The notes below the pieces were generated by a model that worked only from the letters and a program-made list of their open reading frames with translations, did no database searches and had not been told where the DNA came from. This document shows, piece after piece, positions 56,609 through 64,000 of a stretch of 64,000 bases of DNA. The translations under genes and the position numbers were made by a program. Origin of the DNA: Corynebacterium sp. p3-SID1241. Lineage in GTDB: Bacteria > Actinomycetota > Actinomycetes > Mycobacteriales > Mycobacteriaceae. The DNA lies in the NCBI GenBank assembly GCA_025144025.1, contig JALXWS010000002.1, forward strand, positions 124,001-188,000, in the 5' to 3' direction. Each line of letters opens with the position of its first letter. Position 1 is the first letter of the stretch.

Positions 56609-58300
56609 ATGCCTAATAATTCTCAGAATCAGACCAAGTCCGCTCGCGGCCACGTCAACCGCCGCCGCTTCCTTCAGACCTCTGGTACTGCCGGTGCCGC
56701 CATCGCCCTATCCACCGCCGCCGCCAACTCCGCCCACGCACAAAGCAGCCTATCCCCGCGCGTAGAGCAGCACATGGTGGAGCCGAAATTGGGCGAGCGC
56801 CCCTTCCTCCACGGGGTGGCCTCCGGTGATCCGATTCCAGATTCTGTCATCTTGTGGACCCGTGTAACCCCGGATGCCGATGCCATGCCGGGCTCCGGGC
56901 TGGGTGAGGCCACCCGGGTGGAGTGGGAAATTGCTAAGGATGAGGGCTTTGGGGACGTCGTCAAGCAGGGCGAAGTGACCACCGATGCCAACCAGGACCA
57001 CACCGTGCACGTGGACCCGCACGGCCTGGAGCCGGAGACTGTATACTTCTTTCGCTTTAAAGCACAGGATAAGTACTCGCCCGTCGGCCGCACCAAGACC
57101 GCTCCAGCACTGAGCGCCTCCCCGGAAGAGCTCACCTTCGGCGTGGCTAGCTGCGCCAATTGGGAGTCCGGATTCTTCAACGCTTATGGCGATATTGCGC
57201 AGCGCGGTCGCGCGGATCAGTTGGATTATATGATTTTCTTGGGCGACTATATCTACGAGTACCCGCAGCGCGAGTACGCCGGCTATGGACCGGTGCGCCT
57301 GCACCACCCGGCGCACGAGATTATCACGCTAGAGGATTATCGCATTCGCCTCGGCCGCTACCGCACCGATGAAAACCTGCAGGCCGCACACGCCGCGCTG
57401 CCGTGGGTCGTGGTGTGGGATGACCACGAGGTAGCCAACGATAACTGGCGAGAGGGCGCCGAGAATCACACCGAAGGAAAGGAGGGCGCCTTCCTCGACC
57501 GCCGCAAGGCCGCCATGCAGGCCTACTTCGAGTGGATGCCGGTGCGCGCGACCAACCCCTCCGAGCAGGGCCACCTCTACCGCAGCCTAACCTTCGGCGA
57601 CCTAGTAGAGCTGACCATGATGGACCTGCGCACCTACCGCGATGAGCAGGTACGCTTTGGCCCACACAAGATGGCCGCGGAGGGCCGCACGATGCTCGGT
57701 TCCGAGCAGTACCAGTGGCTGCTCAATAAGATTGAGACCTCTTCTGCCAAGTGGAATATGCTGGGCAATTCTGTCATGTTCTCCCCCATGAACCTGGTTA
57801 CCCTGGAAAAAGATGAAAAGACCAAGCCGGTTTCTTCTTCGCTGTCTTCCAATATCACCGGCATTCCGGTCAATGGTGACCAGTGGGATGGCTATTCCGC
57901 AGAGCGCCGCTTGCTTATCGATGCCCTCTCTAAGCACGATTCCCATACCCTCTTTGTTACCGGCGATATCCACTCCGAGTGGGCACATAATATCAGCAAG
58001 GACGGCCGCATCTTCGGCGCCGAGATGGTCTGCGCCTCAGTCTCTGCGCCAAATGTCAACGAACAGCTCAAGCTGCCGGAGGGCAATGAGCTGTCCAAGC
58101 TGGCCCAGCGCTACCTGCTAGGCGCAAACCCGCACACCCGCCATGTAGACCTTGACCACCACGGCTATAGCTTTGTAACCGTCCGCCCGGATTCTGCGAA
58201 GATGCACTGGCTGCGCGTTGATAACCTGCTTACGGCTAAGTCACCGGTGCGCGAAGCAGTCACCCTGACCTGGCGCCCAGACAAGGGCTACGATAAATAG
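56609..58300 (+). CDS. phoD: Alkaline phosphatase D / phosphodiesterase, Tat-exported
   Basis: A 563-residue PhoD-family enzyme that releases phosphate from mono- and diesters outside the cell, needing Ca2+ and Fe3+ in known members. A Tat signal is seen in the first 45 residues, RRRFLQTSGTAGAA, with a hydrophobic h-region and AHAQ cleavage site. The PhoD core is FLHGVASGDPIPDSVILWTR, FGVASCANWESGFF, FLGDYIYEYP and VVWDDHEVANDNWREG. In corynebacteria phoD is phosphate-starvation controlled; no box was clear by eye. The N-terminus starts with a weak AAGG. Confidence 0.95.
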   Translation: MPNNSQNQTKSARGHVNRRRFLQTSGTAGAAIALSTAAANSAHAQSSLSPRVEQHMVEPKLGERPFLHGVASGDPIPDSVILWTRVTPDADAMPGSGLGEATRVEWEIAKDEGFGDVVKQGEVTTDANQDHTVHVDPHGLEPETVYFFRFKAQDKYSPVGRTKTAPALSASPEELTFGVASCANWESGFFNAYGDIAQRGRADQLDYMIFLGDYIYEYPQREYAGYGPVRLHHPAHEIITLEDYRIRLGRYRTDENLQAAHAALPWVVVWDDHEVANDNWREGAENHTEGKEGAFLDRRKAAMQAYFEWMPVRATNPSEQGHLYRSLTFGDLVELTMMDLRTYRDEQVRFGPHKMAAEGRTMLGSEQYQWLLNKIETSSAKWNMLGNSVMFSPMNLVTLEKDEKTKPVSSSLSSNITGIPVNGDQWDGYSAERRLLIDALSKHDSHTLFVTGDIHSEWAHNISKDGRIFGAEMVCASVSAPNVNEQLKLPEGNELSKLAQRYLLGANPHTRHVDLDHHGYSFVTVRPDSAKMHWLRVDNLLTAKSPVREAVTLTWRPDKGYDK

Positions 58301-58365
58301 TTGTAAGTTGTGTCACATGACAGGTACTCGGTGTTAACGAACGAGTAGTACACCTTCGATAGTCA

Positions 58366-58399
58366 TAGTGAAATACCCTCTCTCTGGGGAATTTCACTA
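58366..58399. terminator. Hairpin between phoD and the OYE gene
   Basis: TAGTGAAAT (58366-58374) pairs with ATTTCACTA (58391-58399), with CCC/GGG pairs inside. It lies between the converging phoD and OYE genes. The stem is AT-rich and there is no clear T-run, so the call is tentative. Confidence 0.4.
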
Positions 58400-58450
58400 C
58401 CTATCACTCGCCCGCCTTTCGGGCCCCCCTGTGGTGCCGCGGATCCTTGC

Positions 58451-59539
58451 CTAGTCCGCGGCATACTCGTAGTCGATGTAGCCGCGCTCGCCGCCCAGGT
58501 AGAACGTTTCCTGATCCGGCTCATTGAGCTCCAAACCTTCGCGCCAACGGCGCACGAGGTCTGGGTTCGCGATGAGCTGGCGGCCCACCACTGCGGCATC
58601 CACGTAATCCAGCTCGATTTCGCGCTGCGCATCCTCCTTGGAGGTCACCGTGGGGAAACCATCATTCATTAGCACCTTGGTCACCCCGTTGGCGCGCGCT
58701 TTATTGGCCAGCTGCGCGATAAGCTCGCTTTCCGGCTCGCCATGCAGTAGCGACACGTAGGCCAGGTTCAGCGGTGCCAAGGCATCGAGCAGGCCGCCGT
58801 AGGTGGCCAGCATGTCTTCTTGGTCATCCTCGATGACACCCTGGACATTGTGCGCCGGCGAGAAACGAACGCCCACGCGGTCGGCGCCGATTTCCTCTAC
58901 TACGGCGCGAATGACCATCTCCGGCAGGCGCCAGCGATTTTCCGGGCTGCCGCCAAACTCATCGTCGCGCTTATTAGACGAAGCCGCCATGAACTCGTGC
59001 AGCAGGTAGCCATTCGCGTTATGGATTTCCACCCCGTCGACGCCGGCATCGATAGCCCGGCGCGCGCCCTGGCGGAATTCGTCCACGATACGCGGCAGCT
59101 CTTCCTTCTTCAGCTCGCGCGGCAGTGGCGCGTCCATCTTGCCGGAAAAGCCGCGTACGGTCCCGCCCCAGTCAAAAGAACTGGGAGCCTCTGGGTTCGC
59201 GCCATCGATCAGATCTGGGTGGCTGGTGCGGCCGCCGTGCATGATCTGCATTAATAAGGTGCCGCCAGCCTCGTGCACGCGGTCTGCCACCGCACGCCAA
59301 CCTTCTGCCTGCTCCTCTGTAGCAATACCGGCCTGGCCCGGGAAGGAGCGGTTAGTCCATGCCGGAAACGTTCCCTCCGTAACCACCAAACCAGCCGTAG
59401 CGCGCTGCGAGTAGTACTGCTGGTGCAGCTCGGTAGGCACACCGCTTTCACCGGCGCGCTGACGAGTCAGCGCCGCCATCGTCACGCGGTTATCTAGCTT
59501 GTATCGGCCAAGTTCCAGTGGTTCGAATAGTGAAGTCAT
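58451..59539 (-). CDS. Old Yellow Enzyme-type NADH:flavin oxidoreductase
   Basis: A 362-residue FMN-binding TIM-barrel oxidoreductase. Family blocks are NRVTMAALTRQRA, LLMQIMHGGRTSHP, GVDGVEIHNANGYLLHEF and AVVGRQLIANPDLV. The protein reduces alpha,beta-unsaturated carbonyls or nitro compounds; the natural substrate is unknown. Start at the ATG at 59539. It converges with phoD and diverges from the broken lipoprotein gene. Confidence 0.92.
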   Translation of the reverse strand: MTSLFEPLELGRYKLDNRVTMAALTRQRAGESGVPTELHQQYYSQRATAGLVVTEGTFPAWTNRSFPGQAGIATEEQAEGWRAVADRVHEAGGTLLMQIMHGGRTSHPDLIDGANPEAPSSFDWGGTVRGFSGKMDAPLPRELKKEELPRIVDEFRQGARRAIDAGVDGVEIHNANGYLLHEFMAASSNKRDDEFGGSPENRWRLPEMVIRAVVEEIGADRVGVRFSPAHNVQGVIEDDQEDMLATYGGLLDALAPLNLAYVSLLHGEPESELIAQLANKARANGVTKVLMNDGFPTVTSKEDAQREIELDYVDAAVVGRQLIANPDLVRRWREGLELNEPDQETFYLGGERGYIDYEYAAD

Positions 59540-59670
59540 GCCCAGCGCAACGCGCGGCCAAAGCGCACTATTTCATCTCCGCCAATACAGATCATTTATG
59601 CACGTCAGAAGCACCGCGAAAATGTTGAAGTCTTCCCCGTACACCTCGCCAACCCCCTTTAATATTCCCC

Positions 59671-60276
59671 ATGCTCAAACGCGCCTCTGCCTTCATTCTC
59701 GCCGCCTTGTCCACTACCGGCCTTAGCGCCTGCGGCTCCAGTGATGAACAAGCTTCTACTGCTGCGGAACCAGTATTTAGCCAGCAGCAAGAATCCGACG
59801 CGCCCACTACGGTCACCAAGACCATAGACAATAACGAAAGCGCGGGCAATGAAGATGATGAGGTAAGCAGGCCCGAAGCCGGGCACCAAGAGCAGGCACC
59901 CGCACCAGAGACGGGAAATCACAACATCAACGCTGGACAGATAGGCGGCAAGTGCGGCTACACCAACCAAGGCGATAGCATCCATGCGGGTGAGCACACC
60001 TCGTGCGAGTTCACCAGTGCGATTTTTGATGAAGCCATCACCCATACATTTACCTATACGCACCGCAACAAGATGGTCAATGGCTCTTATAACACCCGCA
60101 TTTCTGCGACGAGCCCGCAGACCAAGTAGACTTACGATCTATTCTGCGCCATAGGCTCAGATGTGCGCACATTTCATTGTCAGAAGAAAAATGACACTAG
60201 CGTCTATGCTAGCTTCACCTCACCCAACAATGAGCGGTGGACGGACCGGCTCGATGTAGAAGGCCAGCCCCACTAG
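59671..60276 (+). pseudogene. Lipoprotein gene interrupted by one in-frame TAG
   Basis: The gene opens with a lipoprotein signal (KRASAFILAALSTTGLSAC, lipobox LSAC) and a Ser/Glu/Pro-rich linker, then a domain with Cys in GGKCGYTN and TSCEF. A TAG at 60127-60129 ends the frame after residue 152. The same frame then stays open for 48 more codons to a TAG at 60274, reading through FCAIGSDVRTFHCQKKND and other plausible residues. The added part supplies two more cysteines, as expected for the two-disulfide domain seen in many corynebacterial lipoproteins. A CAG-to-TAG change would explain it. The short form may still be made. Confidence 0.7.
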
Positions 60277-61865
60277 CGAGGCTCCGCCGGAATCTCTGCG
60301 CCCGTACTGCCGGCAGTTCCAGAAGCTTGGGTGCCGTCACCGGCATCAGGAGCAGTAGCAGTGCCGTTCCCGGAATCGCTTCCAGAGTTACCTGCACCGT
60401 CGGCGGTGCTCGGGGCTGGTGAAGCATTGCCAGTAGCGCCTGCTCCCTGCTCGCCGCCAGCGGGCGTATCGGTAGCGCCAGCGCCTTCGGTGCCCTGCGG
60501 GTTGGTGGCCTCAGAAGGAGCCGCGCCTTCCTCGCTTGGCTCGCTCTGTGTGCCGGTTTCGGTGGTTTCTTCGGTAGGTGCGGTGGAGCTGGGGGCTTCG
60601 GCAGGCTGCGAGGAGGAGGTTTCCTTACCGCTATTGCGCCAATGCTCGGGCGAGAGCCAGCCAGCGTCGGCATCATCCGGGTTGCTCGAAGCCAGGGTCA
60701 AAGCACCGACGACGAACAAGGCAAGAATAAGCCCCGTGGTGGAGCCGCGCACTCGGCCGCCAAAGGTGGCGATCTTTTGGAACTTGGTATTGGTCTCTAA
60801 AGAACGCCAGATTCCCTTGGTAGGTTCAGGTTCTTGGTTGTCATCAGACAGGGCGGGCCTTCCGGGGCCAGCGCTATCCGGGCCGGCTTCCTCTTCCGGT
60901 TTTGCGTCCAGGCGAGACTCCACCTTGGTTTCCGGGTGGGATTCCTTGCCCGCTATGGAAGCATCCTTGACGGACTCTTGAGCCGCAACGTTTCCCTCCG
61001 GAGGAGTAAGCGGGCGCTGAAGTTCATCCAAATCGGCCACGTTGTAGTGGTCCCAGAACTCCGAGAGCAGCGCCGAGCGAATGGCACGCTCCACCGCCCA
61101 CTGCCGGGCGGGGTTAACGGTAACCAGCACGCGGTAGGTCACGTGCCAGGACTGGCCGGCGGCTTGCGGGGCAACCAACTGGGTGGCCGGCAGCACCTCC
61201 AGCTCGCCGTTGACGTCTACGGCAATGGATGGTTCTCGAATGGCCTGCTCGGAGATGGTGCGCACTCGGCGCGTGATCTCCGGTAAGGTCTCGCCTTCTT
61301 GCACGGGCACGTCGAAGTTGACCACAGCGCGCGACCATTCTTGGGAATAGTTTGTCACCGCGCCGGCCGAGCTATTGGGCACGGTAACCAACTCGCCGGT
61401 AGGCGTGCGCACCTTGGTGGTACGCAAGGTCAGCATTACCACAGTGCCTTCCACGTCGGTCACGCCATCAAAACTGACGTAGTCGCCCACGCCGAATTGC
61501 TTTTCCGAGAGGATGAAAAAGCCAGAAAGAAAATCCGCAATGATGGACTGGGCACCAAAGCCCACGGCGGCCGAAACTATCGTCGCCGGCACTGCCGCGC
61601 CTACTGCGGGCACGCCGATATTGGTCAGGGCGGCCCAAATGATAAGGAAGTACGCGATGGCCTGCACGATGTAGACCAGCGCGCCGGTCAGCGCTAGGCG
61701 CGCCTTGGTGGATTCTTCATCTTCATCGAGGCGGCGCTCTATGATGCGGATTGCCAGCCTGCCAACGCGCGGTATCAAAATACCGATCAGCAGCAGCGCA
61801 ATAAGCGGCAAGCCGTGGTCAACAAAAAGACTCCACAGCTCGTAGAAGTAATACTTCAGGTTCAT
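60273..61865 (-). CDS. MscS-type mechanosensitive channel with C-terminal extension (MscCG-like)
   Basis: A 530-residue MscS-family channel. Three membrane segments lie at about 18-40, 58-80 and 88-118, the last being the pore helix (TIVSAAVGFGAQSIIADFLSG), followed by the beta domain (QFGVGDYVSFDGVTDVEGTV). After residue 290 comes a charged linker, then a fourth membrane segment at about 375-393 (GSTTGLILALFVVGALTLAS), and a 135-residue Thr/Ser/Gly/Ala/Pro-rich tail predicted outside. This layout and length match MscCG, the C. glutamicum glutamate exporter. The stop overlaps the extended lipoprotein frame by 3 bp. Confidence 0.88.
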   Translation of the reverse strand: MNLKYYFYELWSLFVDHGLPLIALLLIGILIPRVGRLAIRIIERRLDEDEESTKARLALTGALVYIVQAIAYFLIIWAALTNIGVPAVGAAVPATIVSAAVGFGAQSIIADFLSGFFILSEKQFGVGDYVSFDGVTDVEGTVVMLTLRTTKVRTPTGELVTVPNSSAGAVTNYSQEWSRAVVNFDVPVQEGETLPEITRRVRTISEQAIREPSIAVDVNGELEVLPATQLVAPQAAGQSWHVTYRVLVTVNPARQWAVERAIRSALLSEFWDHYNVADLDELQRPLTPPEGNVAAQESVKDASIAGKESHPETKVESRLDAKPEEEAGPDSAGPGRPALSDDNQEPEPTKGIWRSLETNTKFQKIATFGGRVRGSTTGLILALFVVGALTLASSNPDDADAGWLSPEHWRNSGKETSSSQPAEAPSSTAPTEETTETGTQSEPSEEGAAPSEATNPQGTEGAGATDTPAGGEQGAGATGNASPAPSTADGAGNSGSDSGNGTATAPDAGDGTQASGTAGSTGAEIPAEPR

Positions 61866-61961
61866 GCCTCTACCGTAGGCCGCGGAGCTGAAAACAGGAT
61901 GCCAGTTTACTGCCAGGCACCAGGCAAGAGCCCAAAGGCCCTTGCGCGGATTGGCCGGACT

Positions 61962-63017
61962 CTAGTCACGGGAGTTATAGCGCTTCATGAGCCGATCGAT
62001 GAGCTCATCAGTAAGCTTGTCATCTTCCAAGATGGTATCGAGCAGCCGCTGGGATTCATCATGGGAGGCCTGCTCTTCCGCCTCATAGGAGTCACCGCTG
62101 AGGTCCACGCCAAAGTCGGTGTTTTCGGCTTCCGCGGTCCGGGTACTGAGCTGATCGACGTCCAATTGAAAGGACTCCAAAAACTCGCTGGCCTCCGCAG
62201 CGGCCTCTTTGCGGCGCTTGCCGGAGCGTACTTCCTTTTCAATGCGGCGCTGCAGCGCGGCTTCCATCTGGCGGTGGCGCCACGCGCGCAGGCGGTGCGG
62301 CTCCAAGCGGCGGCCCACCGCGCGGCTTTTTTTCTCGGCCTTCTTCGCTAGCGCCTTTACCTGCGCCGCAGTGTCATTAATGGGCGCCCAATCTTGGTAG
62401 GCAGGCACGCGCCAGCCGGCCCAGATGCCCAGCAGCGCCAGGAAGATGGAGACTAAAGGCCCGATGATCATGCCCACCGCCATCATGTCGAAGTGGTGGC
62501 CCACCAAGACGATGACAGTGCAGGCAACAGCCGGGATAACCGTCGGCTGGTTATCACCAAATACGCTCGGCTCGCGGCCCATTACAATGTCACGAATCAT
62601 GGATCCACCCGTGGCAGTAAATACGCCCATCATGATGCACGGAATAAGCGGCAGACCATAGGTAATGGCCTTCACGGCGCCGGTGGCTGCCCAGAGGCCG
62701 GAAACGACGGCGTCACCATGCGCTTGCAGGTAATCCCAGGTCTTGCCCTTGAAATAGACAAAGCGGGCAATCAACGCGCCGGTAAAAGCCAGATATAGGT
62801 ACTCCGGCTGGCTCATGGCCGCCACCGTACCGCGGTTGATGAGCACGTCACGCACCATGCCGCCGCCTAAGGAGGAGAACATCGCAATGAAGAAAAAGCC
62901 GATGATATCGTAACCGCGCTTGCGCGCCATGGTGCCGCCGATGATTCCCATCAGCAGCACGCCACTGATATCGGACCAGCGGTAGAGAGATTCAATGAGC
63001 GGATCCACTTCAACCAT
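61962..63017 (-). CDS. TRIC/UPF0126-family membrane protein with charged tail
   Basis: A 351-residue protein. The first about 210 residues carry the two UPF0126 repeats (RKRGYDIIGFFFIAMFSSLGGGMVRDVL and GVFTATGGSMIRDIVMGREP), with about seven membrane segments. This family includes trimeric K+-permeable channels of the TRIC type. About 140 C-terminal residues are charged, partly coiled-coil and very acidic at the end. I chose the ATG at 63017, but a GTG at 63035 is possible. It sits behind a tRNA gene. Confidence 0.85.
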   Translation of the reverse strand: MVEVDPLIESLYRWSDISGVLLMGIIGGTMARKRGYDIIGFFFIAMFSSLGGGMVRDVLINRGTVAAMSQPEYLYLAFTGALIARFVYFKGKTWDYLQAHGDAVVSGLWAATGAVKAITYGLPLIPCIMMGVFTATGGSMIRDIVMGREPSVFGDNQPTVIPAVACTVIVLVGHHFDMMAVGMIIGPLVSIFLALLGIWAGWRVPAYQDWAPINDTAAQVKALAKKAEKKSRAVGRRLEPHRLRAWRHRQMEAALQRRIEKEVRSGKRRKEAAAEASEFLESFQLDVDQLSTRTAEAENTDFGVDLSGDSYEAEEQASHDESQRLLDTILEDDKLTDELIDRLMKRYNSRD

Positions 63018-63120
63018 ATGGTTATTAGACTTCACCGCCCGCCCCTGCGCAATTAGCACACCCAAATGCGCAGTTAGCAAAAAGGCGCCGGCACTGCTTG
63101 CCGACGCCTCCCTTTAACCG

Positions 63121-63194
63121 TGGGGCCAGCGGGGCTCGAACCCGCGACCGACGGATTATGAGTCCGTAGCTCTAACCGACTGAGCTATAGCCCC
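63121..63194 (-). tRNA. tRNA with CAT anticodon (Met or Ile2)
   Basis: Seventy-four minus-strand bases fold as a cloverleaf. GGGGCTA pairs with TGGCCCC in the acceptor stem, and the anticodon loop is CTCATAA, giving CAT. It is not an initiator, which would show mismatch at position 1 of the acceptor stem. Whether it is elongator Met or lysidine-modified Ile2 cannot be settled by eye; the GGTCGC variable/T-arm context slightly favours Ile2. No CCA is encoded. Confidence 0.85.
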
Positions 63195-63327
63195 ACACAG
63201 ATTGCACGCCCACTAGGGCGATTCTCTGCCCCCAAAAGATTAGTCAAAGAGCGGCCAAAGACCAATTTGCCCCCCTACCCTTTTGAGTATTTGTATGCTT
63301 CCTACCCCCTCAGGGTAGAAATTATTT

Positions 63328-64000
63328 ATGCGCAAACTACTCTCTTCTCTCATTGTCGTCTCTGCACTCACGCTTACTTCCTGCTCAGATAGCGGTAGTG
63401 ACAGCCCAAAGGCAAGCGACTCCCATAATTCCGAGTCCGGTGCACAGGCCGATGCGAAGTCCGCAATTGGAACGTGGAAGCAAGAGGACAGCGCTTCTGA
63501 AGATGGCTGGATGGAAGCCAGCATCACCGATGACGTCATCACCATCGAATGGGTCATGGATAACGGCGAAAATCGCATGAACTACTGGATCGGCACCTTT
63601 GACGCTCAAGCTGCTGCATCCGGTGAGACCGTTAGCTCAAACCGCGATACCGTTGCCACCGCCTCGGAGTGGATGGCCGCTTTGTCCGATAAGAAAGATT
63701 TCTCTATCGAAGACGACACCTTAACTTTCCAGGTCGCGATTGAAGATAAGGAATTCACCACACACATGAAAAAGGTGAAGGATGATCCGACAACCGTAAA
63801 AGAGCTAAAGAGCACAGATTTTAGCCAATCCTTTAAAGACGGAGTCCTGGATGTTCCAGCCGCCAAGTTCGAAATTACCGACCACCGTGTTGTTAAACCT
63901 GGTGAGCCCGGCAACGAATTAGGTGAAAAGCCACTTCTCGTCTTTAACTATGACGTAACGAATAAAACGGATGAGACCCTAACCACCACCGACTTCGTCG
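63328..64000 (+). CDS. Predicted lipoprotein with DUF5067-like domain, 3' truncated
   Basis: The coding frame starts at an ATG at 63328 and stays open to the window end, so the stop lies beyond it. It opens with KLLSSLIVVSALTLTSCS, a lipoprotein signal with lipobox LTSC. A linker rich in Ser, Asp and His follows, then a beta-rich segment (SAIGTWKQEDSASEDGWME), and near the end KFEITDHRVVKPG and VFNYDVTNKTDE, which resemble the immunoglobulin-like DUF5067/DUF4352 domain. Function unknown. The start has no strong RBS. Confidence 0.75.
   Translation, partial: MRKLLSSLIVVSALTLTSCSDSGSDSPKASDSHNSESGAQADAKSAIGTWKQEDSASEDGWMEASITDDVITIEWVMDNGENRMNYWIGTFDAQAAASGETVSSNRDTVATASEWMAALSDKKDFSIEDDTLTFQVAIEDKEFTTHMKKVKDDPTTVKELKSTDFSQSFKDGVLDVPAAKFEITDHRVVKPGEPGNELGEKPLLVFNYDVTNKTDETLTTTDFV

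Overview
The window is chromosomal DNA from an actinobacterium, most likely a Corynebacterium. The evidence is an LtsA-type amidotransferase (diaminopimelate amidation), a homodimeric AceE with a three-lipoyl E2, the GlnA/GlnA2/GlnE nitrogen set with Tyr405 in GlnA, an MscCG-like mechanosensitive channel with an extra C-terminal membrane segment, a SURF1 protein, and -10 boxes of the TANNNT type. Most of the DNA is GC-rich. The main exception is an AT-richer two-gene restriction locus at 21.3-24.6 kb. The species cannot be named from the sequence alone.

Layout. 0-9 kb: ltsA (5' end cut), an A-type Fe-S carrier, a DUF3043 membrane protein, a motif-poor CobT-like protein, ilvE, pepA, pncA, then a TPP riboswitch and thiC. 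9-19 kb: a lipoate-centred block with aceF (the E2 acyltransferase), gcvP-gcvT-gcvH, lipB and lipA. It holds two lipoyl-carrying proteins together with the two enzymes that make and attach lipoate; the matching E1 (aceE) lies 38 kb away at 49.7 kb. 19-25 kb: glnA, then an McrC/McrB-like type IV restriction pair with an EVE-like domain, then a TDT-family permease. 25-32 kb: small coupled genes, a Nudix hydrolase, a trypsin-like lipoprotein, thrC with a 48-codon ORF just downstream, an MFS permease, an ATPase and small membrane or secreted proteins. 32-43 kb: glnE and glnA2, a DUF2786 protein, a CYTH-CHAD protein, an orphan GHMP kinase and an RNB exoribonuclease.

43-49 kb: the RNase P RNA gene, an RNase H/phosphatase fusion, a zinc-ribbon coiled-coil protein and a Nif3-like protein, all on the minus strand, then a protein-tyrosine phosphatase, SURF1 and tRNA-Val. 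49-55 kb: a DUF3052 protein, aceE, an alpha/beta hydrolase, an acyl carrier protein and a HAD phosphatase. 55-64 kb: a beta-lactamase-fold hydrolase, a Tat-exported PhoD, an Old Yellow Enzyme, a lipoprotein gene broken by one in-frame TAG, an MscCG-like channel, a TRIC-family channel, a CAT-anticodon tRNA, and a lipoprotein cut by the window end.

How the genes relate. aceE and aceF supply pyruvate dehydrogenase E1 and E2, GcvPTH degrades glycine, and LipA/LipB lipoylate both systems. GlnA is the adenylylatable glutamine synthetase, GlnE its modifying enzyme, and GlnA2 lacks the modified tyrosine. No CRISPR array, prophage or insertion sequence was seen. The least ordinary items are the EVE-McrBC pair, the degenerate CobT, the nonsense-interrupted lipoprotein, the short ORF after thrC, the near-identical lipoyl repeat in aceF, and an RNase P RNA promoter that contains the stop codon of the upstream gene.
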